The notes under the pieces were generated by a model, which had not been told where the DNA came from, searched no databases, and worked only from the letters and a program-made list of their open reading frames with translations. Made by a program: the position numbers and the translations under genes. From NCBI RefSeq assembly GCF_000411975.1, contig NZ_ASXG01000182.1:3524-67523 (forward strand): a stretch of DNA of 64,000 bases. The letters run 5' to 3'. Origin of the DNA: Amycolatopsis orientalis DSM 43388 (GTDB taxonomy: Bacteria; Actinomycetota; Actinomycetes; Mycobacteriales; Pseudonocardiaceae). Positions 46,147 through 55,405 of this stretch are shown here, in pieces (within the stretch, counting starts at the first letter, position 1; every line of letters begins with the position of its first letter).

Positions 46147-47448
46147 ATGACCGACCCTCGCGACAGACGCGTCGCCGCATCCCGAGGCGCGGCGGCACGC
46201 GGCGTCGCCGCCCGTGCCGCCGCCCGGCGACGGCGGATCACCGGCCGGGTCGCCCTGGCTCTCGCGGCCGCGCTGACCCTCGGGCTGACCGGCTACGGCT
46301 GGGCCGCCTACCACGGCATGGTGTCCGGGCTGCAGGTTTCCGACGTGCTCGACGGGCAGTCGACCTCCAGCGGCGGCGACACGAACATCCTCATCATGGG
46401 CCTCGATTCGCGGCTCGACGAGAACGGCAACCCGCTGCCGAAGGACATCTACAACTCGCTGCACGCGGGGGATCAGCAGGACGGCGGCTACAACGCCAAT
46501 GTGCTGATGCTGCTGCACGTCCCCGGCGACGGCAGCAAGGCGACGTCCATCTCGATCCCGCGCGACGACTACGTTCCGCTGGCCGGCTGCCCGGACAACG
46601 TGTGCCAGGGCAAGATCAAACAAGCCTACGGGCTGGCGTTCGACGAAAAGGCCAAGCAGCTGATCGCGCAGAACGTCACCGGCAAATCCGAGCGCGAGCA
46701 GCAAGCCCGGGACGCGGGCCGCCGGGCGGAAATCGACACCGTGCGGAAGTTCCTCGGCGAGGTCCCGATCGATCATTTCGTCGAGGTCACCCTCGTGGCG
46801 TTCTTCGAGATCGCCCAGGTCGTCCAGCCGATCACGGTGTGCCTCAACGAGGACACCCAGGACAGCTACTCGGGGGCGAACTTCCACGCCGGGCAGCAGG
46901 AGATCAGCGCGGAGCAGGCCGTCGAATTCGTTCGCCAGCGCCGCGACAACGTGCATCCCGCGCTCAATTTCACCGACCTCGATCGGGAACGCCGGCAGCA
47001 GGCATTCATCGCTTCGCTGGCCTATCAGCTCAAACAGGGCGGGACGTTCACGAATCCGGCGAAACTCCAAGGAATTCTGGACGTCGCGAAACAGAACACC
47101 GCGGTCGACAGTTCGCTGGACCTGTTCGCGCTCGCGAAGCAGGCGTCGAGCCTGACCGGCGGGAACGTCAGCTTCGTGACCCTCCCGGTCGATCATTTCG
47201 GCAAGAGCCCGTCCGGCGAAGACGTCAACTTCGTCAATACCGGGCAGATCCAGACCCTGGTCGCGCAACTGCTCAGCGGCGGCCCGACGCCGAGCCCAGC
47301 CGCCTACGCGACGCCGACCGCCGAACCGACGCACAAGCACCGCAGCAGCAGCACCAGCAGCGAGCCGAGCACCACCTCGGCCGCGCCCGCGGCGCCGCAA
47401 GCGCCCCCGCCGATGTTGAGCGGAGGCGGAATCCCTTGTGTGAAGTAA
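46147..47448 (+). CDS. LytR-CpsA-Psr (LCP) family protein
   Basis: A 433-residue membrane-anchored enzyme that ligates secondary polymers to peptidoglycan from polyprenyl carriers. A basic cytoplasmic part and one membrane helix (about 32-55) are followed by the LCP domain: NILIMGLDSR, ANVLMLLHVPGDGSKATSISIPRDDYVP (the catalytic Arg/Asp set), IDHFVEVTLVAFFEI and FVRQRRDNV. A Ser/Thr/Pro-rich tail ends in a Cys. ATG at 46147 has GGAAGG upstream. It lies next to an ftsW/rodA-type gene, suiting a cell-wall role. Confidence 0.92.
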   Translation: MTDPRDRRVAASRGAAARGVAARAAARRRRITGRVALALAAALTLGLTGYGWAAYHGMVSGLQVSDVLDGQSTSSGGDTNILIMGLDSRLDENGNPLPKDIYNSLHAGDQQDGGYNANVLMLLHVPGDGSKATSISIPRDDYVPLAGCPDNVCQGKIKQAYGLAFDEKAKQLIAQNVTGKSEREQQARDAGRRAEIDTVRKFLGEVPIDHFVEVTLVAFFEIAQVVQPITVCLNEDTQDSYSGANFHAGQQEISAEQAVEFVRQRRDNVHPALNFTDLDRERRQQAFIASLAYQLKQGGTFTNPAKLQGILDVAKQNTAVDSSLDLFALAKQASSLTGGNVSFVTLPVDHFGKSPSGEDVNFVNTGQIQTLVAQLLSGGPTPSPAAYATPTAEPTHKHRSSSTSSEPSTTSAAPAAPQAPPPMLSGGGIPCVK

Positions 47449-47542
47449 CTTCCGCGCGGGAAACCCGCGCGCCGCAATGTCCTATCAGGACGGTTAGGGC
47501 ATAATCGGCTTGGCGCGTTCCTTTCCCGCGCCGGAAATATCG

Positions 47543-48829
47543 GTGGACGGCGGTGCGCGAGTGGCTACGACACGGAACAGACGAGGCCGGGTCCCGGTCG
47601 CGATCGTCGGCTGGCTCTCCCGGCCGCTGGCGTCGTTCCACCTCGTGCTCGCGTTGTGCGGTCTGCTCACGCTGCTCGGCGTCATCATGGTGCTGTCGGC
47701 GTCTTCGGCGCAGCCGGGCGGCGTGTACAGCACGTTCCAGAAGCACATCGTCTTCGTCCTGATCGGCCTGGTCGCGTTGTGGGCCGGGTTGCGGGTTCCG
47801 TTGCGGCGGATCCGGTCTCTGTCGCCGATGCTGATGCTCGTCACGCTGGGGCTGCTCGCGCTGGTGCTCACCCCGCTCGGCGCGAAGGTGAACGGCGCGC
47901 AGCGGTGGTTCGCGCTCGGTCCGCTGACGCTGCAGCCGGTCGAGCTCGCGAAGGTCGCGTTGACCTTGTGGGGCGCGCACATTCTCGTGGTGAAAGCCCG
48001 GCTGCTGCACCATTGGCGGCATCTGCTGGTGCCGCTGGTGCCGGTCGCGCTGCTGATGTTCGCGCTGGTGATGGCGCAGCCGAACCTCAGCGGGACGATC
48101 TCGCTCGGCATCGTGCTGCTGGCACTGCTGTGGTTCTCCGGCGCGCCGGGACGGCTGTTCGGCGCGCTGCTGGCCGGCGGCGTGGCCGGGTTCGTGGTGC
48201 TGGCGCTGGTCGCGGACTACCGGCTCGCGCGCGTGCTGTCGTTCCTCTCCCCCGACGCGGACACGTCCGGGGCCGGATACCAGGCGGTGCAGGCGCAGTA
48301 CGCGCTCGCCGAGGGCGGGTTGTTCGGCGTCGGGCTCGGACAGGGCGCGTCGAAGTGGAAGTACCTGCCGAACGTGCAGAACGACTTCATTTTCGCGCTC
48401 ATCGGCGAGGAACTCGGCTTCCTCGGCTGCGCGGTGGTGCTGCTGCTGTTCGGCGGGCTCGCCCTGGTCGGCCTGCGGATCGCGACGCGCAACCTCGACC
48501 CGTGGATCCGCGTCGTCGCCGCGACGATCACCGTGCTGCTGGTGGCGCAGGCGGCGGTCAACATCGGGTACGTCGTGAACGCGCTGCCGGTCACCGGGGT
48601 GACGCTGCCGCTGGTGTCGTACGGCGGGACGTCGCTGATCGTGACGATGTTCCTGTTCGGCGTGCTCGCCAGCTGTGCCCGGCACGAACCCGCGGCGGTG
48701 GCGGATCTGAACCACCTCGGGCCGGGGAAGATCGGGCGAATCCTGCGCTTGCCGGTGCCGGAGCCTTACCGGCCGGTTCGCACGCCGACGAAGACGACTC
48801 GCGTACGGCGACCGGTGCGGCCTCGCTGA
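47543..48829 (+). CDS. FtsW/RodA-type SEDS peptidoglycan polymerase
   Basis: A 428-residue protein with ten membrane helices. SEDS marks are VMVLSASSAQPGGVYSTFQKHIVF, GAQRWFALGPLTLQPVELAKVAL, the large outer loop with DADTSGAGYQAVQAQYALAEGGLFGVGLGQG, NDFIFALIGEELGFLG and TGVTLPLVSYGGTSLI. It polymerises glycan strands from lipid II together with a class B PBP. It is outside a dcw cluster, so it may be a second copy of the family. Start is uncertain: GTG 47543, GTG 47561 or TTG 47510. Confidence 0.92.
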   Translation: MDGGARVATTRNRRGRVPVAIVGWLSRPLASFHLVLALCGLLTLLGVIMVLSASSAQPGGVYSTFQKHIVFVLIGLVALWAGLRVPLRRIRSLSPMLMLVTLGLLALVLTPLGAKVNGAQRWFALGPLTLQPVELAKVALTLWGAHILVVKARLLHHWRHLLVPLVPVALLMFALVMAQPNLSGTISLGIVLLALLWFSGAPGRLFGALLAGGVAGFVVLALVADYRLARVLSFLSPDADTSGAGYQAVQAQYALAEGGLFGVGLGQGASKWKYLPNVQNDFIFALIGEELGFLGCAVVLLLFGGLALVGLRIATRNLDPWIRVVAATITVLLVAQAAVNIGYVVNALPVTGVTLPLVSYGGTSLIVTMFLFGVLASCARHEPAAVADLNHLGPGKIGRILRLPVPEPYRPVRTPTKTTRVRRPVRPR

Positions 48830-48872
48830 CCCTGATCGCGGTTCCGCGCGGGTCCGTTCGCGCGGCCGGACT

Positions 48873-50027
48873 TCACCGTTTCGGCCAATGCCACGACGGC
48901 TGGTCCAGCCTCCCCTGCCCAGCCACCACCGTCGCGCCGAAGTCCTTCTCGAGTTCCAGCACGGAGGCGTCCTCGAGAAACCGCACCAGCAGCTGGGAGT
49001 GCGAAACCACCAGCAGTTGCGTCTTCTTGGCCGCCGCGGTGATCAACGCGGCCAGCGCGGGCAGCAGGTCCGGGTGCAGGCTGGTCTCCGGTTCGTTCAG
49101 GACGAGCAGCTCCGGCGGGCGCGGGCTGAGCAACGCCGCGGCCCACAGCAGGTAGCGCAGGGTGCCGTCGGAGAGTTCGGCGGCGCTCAGCGGGCGCAGC
49201 AGTCCGTGCTGGTGGAAGCGGAGGTCGAAGCGGCCGTCGGCGGTGGTCACTTCGACGGACGAACCGGGGAAGGCGCCGTCGATCGCGGTGGCCAGAGCCT
49301 CGGCGTCGGTGGATTCCTGGATGGTGCGCAAGGCCGCGGCCAGGTCGCCGCCGTCGTGGTCCAGGGCCCAGGTCCGGGTGCCGATTCGGCTTTGCCTCGC
49401 CGGGGCGTCGGCGTCGGTGCGGAAGTGGTCGTAGAACCGCCAGCTGCGGACTCGGTCGCGGACGATCAAGAGTTCCGGGCACAGGCGCGGGTCGGCGAAT
49501 TCGCTCAGCATGCTGTCGGTGAGGGCGATCGAGTGGCCGCTCTCGATCCAGGAGCCGGACTCGTCGCGGATGCGGACTCTGGTACCGGCACGGTCGGCCA
49601 GCAACGCGGACGGGCGCAGTACGGGGCAGTGCCAGACGCACTCGCGTTTGTATTCCGGGTCCAGGTTGAAGGCCGTCTCGCTGGGGATCGGGAGGCCGAA
49701 GTCGAGTGCGTAGCCGAATTCGTCTCCGGAGTAGCCGAGTCGCAGGCCCACGGATGTGGTTCGCCGCAACGGTTGCACCGGCACCCGGCCTTCCCGCACC
49801 GCTCGGCTGATGGTCTCCGGGCCTGCCCACAGCGTCGACGGCAGACCGCCCTCCCCGGCCAGGGCGGCGACCGCGCCGTTGCGTCCGGCGTCGGCGAGCA
49901 GCCGCAGCGCGCGGTACAGGCTGGACTTGCCGGTGCCGTTCGCGCCCACGATCACGGTGAGCTGCGACAGCGGCAGCACCAGGTCGCGCAGCGAGCGGTA
50001 GTTCTGAATCGCCAGGGTGGTCAGCAC
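48873..50027 (-). CDS. AAA-family ATPase (RecF/OLD-like)
   Basis: A 384-residue SMC-like ATPase. N-terminal FRS-type strand LAIQNYRSLRDLVLPLSQLTVIVGANGTGKSSLYRAL contains the Walker A. Near the C-terminus AELSDGTLRYLLWAAALL is the signature helix, PPELLVLNEPETSLHPDLLPAL the Walker B with D-loop, and LLVVSHSQLL the switch His. No nuclease (TOPRIM) domain is visible. GTG at 50027 lies inside the sigma-factor stop region, a seven-base overlap, with GAGGAGG as ribosome site. Possibly a single-gene ATPase of uncertain role; defence functions are known for relatives. Confidence 0.83.
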   Translation of the reverse strand: MLTTLAIQNYRSLRDLVLPLSQLTVIVGANGTGKSSLYRALRLLADAGRNGAVAALAGEGGLPSTLWAGPETISRAVREGRVPVQPLRRTTSVGLRLGYSGDEFGYALDFGLPIPSETAFNLDPEYKRECVWHCPVLRPSALLADRAGTRVRIRDESGSWIESGHSIALTDSMLSEFADPRLCPELLIVRDRVRSWRFYDHFRTDADAPARQSRIGTRTWALDHDGGDLAAALRTIQESTDAEALATAIDGAFPGSSVEVTTADGRFDLRFHQHGLLRPLSAAELSDGTLRYLLWAAALLSPRPPELLVLNEPETSLHPDLLPALAALITAAAKKTQLLVVSHSQLLVRFLEDASVLELEKDFGATVVAGQGRLDQPSWHWPKR

Positions 50028-50989
50028 GCCGACACCTCCTCGGGCAGGCCGAAGCGCGGGAACAATGCGGGTTCGAGGAACCAGGTGACGGTGCGGATTC
50101 GGTCGCCCCACGGCGCGAGGACGAGGATTCCGGCGGGTCGCCCCACCGTGCCGCCGGATTCGGTGAGGTAGCAGGCGAAGGCCGGATGGGTGTTGGCGCG
50201 CGTCGGGACCAGGCGGAACCTCCGGGTGCCGCGCCACTGTCCGAATCCGGTAAGGAACGCGGCGACGGCTTCGCGGCCGACGTACTCGTGCGGTGCGGGC
50301 GGCATGGCGAGCCAGCCGTCGTCGGTCAGGAGCGCGACGACACCTTCGACGTCTCCCTCGCTGAACGCGTCCGCGAACCGTTGCGCGATTTCCCGTTCGC
50401 GCGGCGCTGGCGGAGCGGGCTCGACGGTCTGGCGCAGCTGGGCTCGCGCACGTTGCAGAGCGCCTTTGACCGCAGTGGAACTGGTGTCCAGCAGATCCGC
50501 GACCTCGGCGGTCGAGTAGTCGAGCACGTCCCGCAGCAGGAGGACAGCGGCCTGGCGCGGCGGGAGTTTCTGCAGGGCCGCGACGAAAGCCAGCTCGAGG
50601 GTTTCCTTCGCGCTGTACTGCGAAGCGGGGTCGTCCGGCACAGGCTGCAGCCAGGTCACGTCACTGCAGCGAGTGGGCTCGGTCGGGGTGAACGGCGGTG
50701 CCGGTTCGGCCGGGACACGACGGCCGGCGTCGCGGAGGGCGTTGAGACAGCGGTTGGTGGCGATGCGGTACAGCCAGGAGCGCACGGAAGCGCGCCCGGC
50801 GTAACCGTCCAGCCCGCGCCAGGCGGCGAGCAGCGTCTCTTGCAGCAGGTCCTCGGCGTCGGTGAGCGAGCCGAGCAGGCGGTAACAGTGCGCCTGCAGC
50901 TCGTGCCGATAGGGCTCGACCAGCTCGCGGAAAGCGCGCTCGTCGCCGGCGCGTGCGCGCTCGAGGATGTCCTGGCCCACCTGTCGCAT
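50021..50989 (-). CDS. ECF sigma factor with SnoaL-like C-terminal domain
   Basis: A 322-residue extracytoplasmic-function sigma factor. Region 2 is FRELVEPYRHELQAHCYRLLGSLTDAEDLLQETLLAAW, region 4 is LPPRQAAVLLLRDVLDYSTAEVADLLDTSSTAVKGALQRAR. A C-terminal SnoaL-like domain (about 205-322) ends in RIRTVTWFLEPALFPRFG. In such sigma factors the extra domain takes over the anti-sigma role. ATG at 50989. The divergent TIGR03086-type gene starts 67 bases away and may be its target. Confidence 0.88.
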   Translation of the reverse strand: MRQVGQDILERARAGDERAFRELVEPYRHELQAHCYRLLGSLTDAEDLLQETLLAAWRGLDGYAGRASVRSWLYRIATNRCLNALRDAGRRVPAEPAPPFTPTEPTRCSDVTWLQPVPDDPASQYSAKETLELAFVAALQKLPPRQAAVLLLRDVLDYSTAEVADLLDTSSTAVKGALQRARAQLRQTVEPAPPAPREREIAQRFADAFSEGDVEGVVALLTDDGWLAMPPAPHEYVGREAVAAFLTGFGQWRGTRRFRLVPTRANTHPAFACYLTESGGTVGRPAGILVLAPWGDRIRTVTWFLEPALFPRFGLPEEVSAC

Positions 50990-51055
50990 CCTGCCATCGT
51001 TCCGTTTCCGGGGCGGGCGGTGTCTGTACCGGTGACCTCCCAGAAAGGCGAACCG

Positions 51056-51616
51056 ATGAACCCTGTCGACGAGCTGGCCACCGTCCTCGAATCCACCAGC
51101 GCGCTGGTCGCGGGCGTGTCCCGGTGGGACGCGCCGACGCCGTGCCCGGAGTGGACCGTCCGCGAACTGGTGAACCATCTGGTCCTCGGGCACCGGCTGT
51201 TCACCGCGGTCCTGCGCGGCGAGGCGGGCGGTTCGCTGGACCCTCGTGCTTCCGACGCGCTCGGCGACGACCCGGTCGCGGCGTATCGGGACGCGGTTGC
51301 TGGCCTGCTCGCGGCGTTCCGGCAGCCGGGGGTGTTGGAGCGGGTTTTCGAGGTACCCGCCGGGACGGTTCCGGGGATCGCCGCGGTGCATCTGCGGATC
51401 GTCGAGGAACTCGTGCACGGCTGGGACCTCGCTCGAGCCACTGGCCAGGAGCCGAAGTTCGAGGACGCCTTGGTGAAGCGGGAAATCGCGTTCAGCGCGG
51501 CGAAACTCGCCGATCTTCCGGCAGGGCGGAGTCCGTTCGCTCCGCCGGTGCCGATCGCCGGGGACGCGCCGCCGCTGGCTCGGCTGGTCGCGTTGCTAGG
51601 CCGGGGGGCGGGTTAA
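51056..51616 (+). CDS. TIGR03086/DinB-type mycothiol-dependent family protein
   Basis: A 186-residue four-helix-bundle protein of the maleylpyruvate isomerase/DinB superfamily. Typical are WDAPTPCPEWTVRELVNHLVLGHRLF with one metal-binding His and IVEELVHGWDLARATGQ with the second His. Such actinobacterial proteins bind a divalent metal and some use mycothiol. GAAAGG before ATG. Divergent from the ECF sigma gene. Its stop overlaps the stop of the convergent methyltransferase. Confidence 0.87.
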   Translation: MNPVDELATVLESTSALVAGVSRWDAPTPCPEWTVRELVNHLVLGHRLFTAVLRGEAGGSLDPRASDALGDDPVAAYRDAVAGLLAAFRQPGVLERVFEVPAGTVPGIAAVHLRIVEELVHGWDLARATGQEPKFEDALVKREIAFSAAKLADLPAGRSPFAPPVPIAGDAPPLARLVALLGRGAG

Positions 51617-52599
51617 GCGACCCGGAATTCGAGCAGGCCTCGTTGGCTGGTCAACGGGGCCGCCGATGCCAGGACCAGGCCCGCGGAACTGGCGAGAGCG
51701 CGGAATTCTTCGACCCGCCGTTCGCGGCCGCCGAAGTGGACGAGCATCACCAGGTCCATTTCAGTGCTCGCGTGTATTCCGCTGACCGCCTCGATGGCGA
51801 GGATCCGTGCGGACCGACCGGCCGCTTCCGCGCATCGCGTCAGGATGCGGCGGGCGTTCTCGTCGTCCCAGTTGTGCAGGATGTCCACCAACAGGTAGGC
51901 ATCCGCCTTGGCGGGCAGCGGATCGAAGAAGCTGCCGCCGCGCACCTCGACCCGATCCGCGAGGCCACGGCCGGCGAAGGTGGTGCGGGCCTCGCTTGCG
52001 GTCGGTTCGAGGTCGACCAGGTGGGCGCGCAGGTGCGGAGTGGTCTCGAGGATCGCGGCGAGCAAATCGCCTCGGCCGCCGCCGACGTCGACTACCGAGG
52101 TGCACGAAGCCTAGTCGATGCCGGCGACGACCTGCGGGATTTCGGCGCGGAACCGGTTCGTCATCTGCTGGTCGAAGGAGTGCCGCAAGTGCGGTTGTGC
52201 GGAGAGATCGGTCCAGAAATCCTTGCCGTAGCGGCGCGAGTAAGCCGCCTCGCCGGTCCGGATGCTGTGCGCCAGCTCGACGAAAGCGAGCTCGGCGCGC
52301 CCGGCGGCGCGGTCCAGGTGCAGGAGGTTGGCCACGCCGTTTTCGTTGTCCTGGCAGAGATTCGCGCCGTACGCGGTGGTGAGGTAGCCGTCGTCGATGC
52401 GTTCGACCACGCCGAGCGTGCCGAGGTGGCCGAGCAGGACGTCGAGTGCGGTCGGCGAGAGGTTCAGTTCGGCGGCGACGTCGTCGACAGTGCCGGGGGT
52501 GCGCAGCCGGTCGGGCAGGCCCAGCGTTACCGCGACTCGCAACGCCATGGGGGTGGCCAGACTGGCGGCGCGGAGAAGATGGTTCGCGTCATCGCTCAC
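51613..52599 (-). pseudogene. O-methyltransferase split by an in-frame TAG
   Basis: Read through one stop, the frame gives a 328-residue class I O-methyltransferase. It has an N-terminal dimerisation winged helix (LATPMALRVAVTLGLPDRL, SPTALDVLLGHLGTLGVV), then SVVDVGGGRGDLLAAIL (SAM site), FDPLPAKADAYLLVDILHNWDDENARRIL (catalytic His region) and a normal C-terminus. The TAG at 52113-52111 falls between VVAGID and ASCTSVVDV, where relatives usually have Trp (TGG). A single G-to-A change explains it. As it stands only a 162-residue N-terminal fragment is made. Confidence 0.85.
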
Positions 52600-52675
52600 G
52601 GGAATCCACTTTGCCAGTCTGTGTCAACCGGCTTTCCTGGCCAGACGGCGGGCTCGGCGAAGCTGCGCGGCATTC

Positions 52676-52920
52676 CCTGACCGACCAATTCCGCGACATA
52701 GTCCTCTATGGACAGTACGGAGGCCAGCTGCACGGCGCGTCTCCGCTCGTCACCCCGGAAGCCGTCGCCGCGCGAAGGTCGATTTACCGACGGCTCGAGT
52801 CCTTCCTCGCGACCGGGCGCGCGGACGGCAGCATTCCCGGTCCGGTCAACGCCACCGACCTCGTCGCGTTCAGCACCCTACGACGTCGAACGGTCCTTCG
52901 AGGACGAGGCGTTGAGTTAG
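52676..52920 (+). pseudogene. Remnant of a TetR-family C-terminal domain
   Basis: One frame reads SPLVTPEAVAARRSIYRRLESF, then LATGRADGSIPGPVNATDLVAFSTL. This matches the usual end of TetR ligand domains, where an Ala/Gly-rich helix and a DG-S-x-P turn precede the last helix. There is no start, no HTH and no matching 5' part. After 52880 the frame runs into unrelated sequence. The remnant lies beside the broken methyltransferase gene, which suggests a small deletion-prone locus. Confidence 0.5.
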
Positions 52921-52941
52921 CAAGCCGGCCGCGCCGCCTGG

Positions 52942-54255
52942 TCACCGGCGGGACGCGCGCGGCTTCGCTCCCAACGCCACTGCCAGCATGGCTCCGGCCA
53001 CCATGCACGCGCCGACCACCCACAGCCCGGTCCGCTGGGTACCGGTCAGGTCGCGCAGCCAGCCCGTCACATACGGCGCGACGAACCCGCTCAGGTTGCC
53101 CAGCGCGTTGATCAACGCGATCCCGCCGGCGGCAGCCGCGCCGGACAGGAAATTCGACGGCAGTGCCCAGAACGTCGGCAGCGCCGCACACACGCCCACC
53201 GCGCAGATGGTCACCGCGGTCATGGTGGCGTATGGGTTTCCGAGGTACAGCGCGACCGGGATCGCCGCGCCGCCGACGAGCATCGGCAGCGCGACATGCC
53301 ACGTGCGTTCCCCGGTCCGGTCGCCGTGGCGCGCCCACGGGACCATCACCAGCGCGCCCACGACGTACGGGATCGCGTTCACCAACCCCGCCTGCAGCAC
53401 GCTGAGTTTGGTGCCGAACTCCTCGCCGAACCCGGCGATGATCGTCGGCAGGAAGAAGCCCAGCGCGTACAGGCCGTAGACGACCGCGAAGTACACGAAC
53501 GCCAGGCCGAGGATCCGCGGGTGCGTGAGCGCTTTCCGCAGCGGCCAGTGGTGTTCCGCCTCGGTGGCGCGGCGTTCGGCGTCGAGTTCGCTGGTGAGCC
53601 AGTCGCGCTCCTCAGCGGAGAGCCACTTCGCGGTTTCCGGCCGGTCGCTCAGGCAGAACCACGTGACGACCGCGAGCAGGATCGCCGGAATGCCTTCGAC
53701 GAGGAACATGAACCGCCAGCCGGACAGGCCGAACACGCCGTGCCCGCCGCTGATCAGCAGACTGGAGACGGTCGAGCCGATCGCGCTCGACACCGGCACC
53801 GCGCACATGAACAGCGCGACCGCCTTCGCCCGCTGCGCCGCCGGGAACCAGTACGTCAGATACAGAATGATGCCCGGGAAGAATCCCGCTTCGGCGACGC
53901 CGAGCACGAACCGCAGCACCACCAGCGTCGCGGCGTTCGGCACGAACGCCATCGCGACGGCCACCGCGCCCCAGGTGATCATGATCCGCGCGATCCAGCG
54001 GCGCGCGCCGAAGCGGTGCAGTGCGAGATTGCTCGGCACCTCGAGAATGAGGTAGCCGATGAAGAAGATCCCGGAGGCGAGGCCGAACGCCGTCGCGGTG
54101 AGGCCGAGTTCCTTGTTCATCCCGTTCGGACCGGCGAACCCGATGTTGACCCGGTCCAGGTAGTTGACGAAGTACAGCAGCATCAGCAGCGGCATGATCC
54201 GCACCGCCGCCTTGGCCATGACCCGGTTGCCCAGTGCGCTCGTCTTCGTCGACAT
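52942..54255 (-). CDS. MFS transporter, anion:cation symporter (ACS) type
   Basis: A 437-residue symporter with twelve helices. Family marks are LLYFVNYLDRVNIGFAGPNGMNKELGLT, the YLILEVPSNLALHRFGARRWIARIMITWG motif-A region, GVAEAGFFPGIILYLTYWFP and the long central loop with KWLSAEERDWL. Members move organic anions such as tartrate, phthalate and 4-hydroxyphenylacetate. It neighbours a catabolic-looking region, which fits uptake of an aromatic or acid substrate. No clear operator is seen. Confidence 0.9.
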   Translation of the reverse strand: MSTKTSALGNRVMAKAAVRIMPLLMLLYFVNYLDRVNIGFAGPNGMNKELGLTATAFGLASGIFFIGYLILEVPSNLALHRFGARRWIARIMITWGAVAVAMAFVPNAATLVVLRFVLGVAEAGFFPGIILYLTYWFPAAQRAKAVALFMCAVPVSSAIGSTVSSLLISGGHGVFGLSGWRFMFLVEGIPAILLAVVTWFCLSDRPETAKWLSAEERDWLTSELDAERRATEAEHHWPLRKALTHPRILGLAFVYFAVVYGLYALGFFLPTIIAGFGEEFGTKLSVLQAGLVNAIPYVVGALVMVPWARHGDRTGERTWHVALPMLVGGAAIPVALYLGNPYATMTAVTICAVGVCAALPTFWALPSNFLSGAAAAGGIALINALGNLSGFVAPYVTGWLRDLTGTQRTGLWVVGACMVAGAMLAVALGAKPRASRR

Positions 54256-54287
54256 GTCCGGATCTCACCTGTCCGGACCCCGCCGAG

Positions 54288-55307
54288 TCAAGGTTTCGCG
54301 TAATGCTCGGCGACCGCGGCGAACGCCTCCTTCGGTTCCCAGTTCAGCCCCGGGTACGCCGTGCCCGAGCGGTCTTCCAGCACCTTCACCAGGCCGAAGC
54401 TGGCGAGGTCGAGATCGTCGCGGCCGGTCCGGTGCGGGTAGTTGCCGAGCGCGAACAGGAAGACGAACGCACTGTCCACCCCCTCCGCCTCGAAGATCTC
54501 CAGCAGCTCGCGCAGATACGCGGCCTGGCCGGCTTCGTCCCGCTCGTAGTCGCCGTCGAGGCGGAGCGGCTCGCCGGTTTCCTTGTCGTACTCGACGATT
54601 TCCATGCTGCGCGTCGCGACGTCGCCGGCTCCGCGCCAGGTCGCCGTGCCGAAGCCGGTGATCGCCACCGGTTTTCCTTGCGCCACCAGGGTCCGCACGC
54701 CCTCTTGAAAGATGTCGGCGATCTCGGCGGAGCGGATCAGCTCCACCGTGACGAAGTCGAACCGGCTCCAGTCCACCTGCTCGAACTGGATGCACGCGTA
54801 GGTGACCGGGCCGTGGAACCGTTCCCGCACGGTATGGACGGCGGCGTCGAGGAACGTGTCGATCCGTTTGACGACCTCGGCCAGTCGCTCGGCGCGCCGC
54901 TCGGGCTCGGCGAACAGCAGACTGACTCGTTCCGCGGTGTCCTTGCCGGGCAAGAAGCCGGGGTTCATCACGCTCAACTCGACGCCGGTCACGAACACGA
55001 CGTTCGCCCCGGCGGCGCGCAGCCGTTCCGCTCGGGTGGCGCAGTCGGCGAACAGGGCGAGCATCTCCTCGTGGGTCCGCTCCAGCGGATACGGCGAGAA
55101 CCAGACCTCCAGTCCCAGGTCAGCCGCCCACTGCGCGGCCTGCTCCAACCGATCCGGATCGCCGCCGACGACCTGCACCGCGGTGCAGTGCAGATCGTCG
55201 CGGATGATCGCGAGCTCGCGCTTCACCACCTCCGGTTCGAAGCTCTCCCGCGACGACCGTCCATTGCGGACGAAGCCGGTGTCGTACGCCATTCCCTTGC
55301 CGCGCAT
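54288..55307 (-). CDS. TIM-barrel-type conserved protein, function unknown
   Basis: A 339-residue protein whose strand pattern and conserved acidic residues (QFEQVDWSRFDFVTVELIRSAE, ITGFGTATWRG, SAFVFLFALGNYPHRTG) look like a glycoside-hydrolase-like TIM barrel. Homologues are sometimes labelled abortive infection proteins without evidence. No signal peptide. ATG at 55307 follows GAAAGG; a second ATG lies five codons on. A TetR gene is divergent, with a perfect 22-bp palindrome between, so it is almost certainly under that repressor. Confidence 0.75.
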   Translation of the reverse strand: MRGKGMAYDTGFVRNGRSSRESFEPEVVKRELAIIRDDLHCTAVQVVGGDPDRLEQAAQWAADLGLEVWFSPYPLERTHEEMLALFADCATRAERLRAAGANVVFVTGVELSVMNPGFLPGKDTAERVSLLFAEPERRAERLAEVVKRIDTFLDAAVHTVRERFHGPVTYACIQFEQVDWSRFDFVTVELIRSAEIADIFQEGVRTLVAQGKPVAITGFGTATWRGAGDVATRSMEIVEYDKETGEPLRLDGDYERDEAGQAAYLRELLEIFEAEGVDSAFVFLFALGNYPHRTGRDDLDLASFGLVKVLEDRSGTAYPGLNWEPKEAFAAVAEHYAKP

Positions 55308-55350
55308 GGCGGTTTCCTTTCGCTCGGGGACGCCGCCCACCTTACGCACG

Positions 55351-55372
55351 AAACTTGCGCGCACGCAAGTTT
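55351..55372. promoter_or_regulatory. Perfect palindromic TetR operator (AAACTTGCG arms)
   Basis: AAACTTGCG at 55351-55359 and CGCAAGTTT at 55364-55372 are exact reverse complements four bases apart. GCGCATGCGC (55373-55382) follows. It lies between the divergent TIM-barrel and TetR genes, 44 and 34 bases from their starts. Confidence 0.85.
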
Positions 55373-55405
55373 GCGCATGCGCACGAACACTGGAAGACTG
55401 CATGC

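Noticed and set aside
52446..53111. 221-codon plus-strand frame covering the methyltransferase start
   Set aside because: Its first part is antisense to the methyltransferase; only the TetR-like segment at 52676-52920 is believable, as a remnant.
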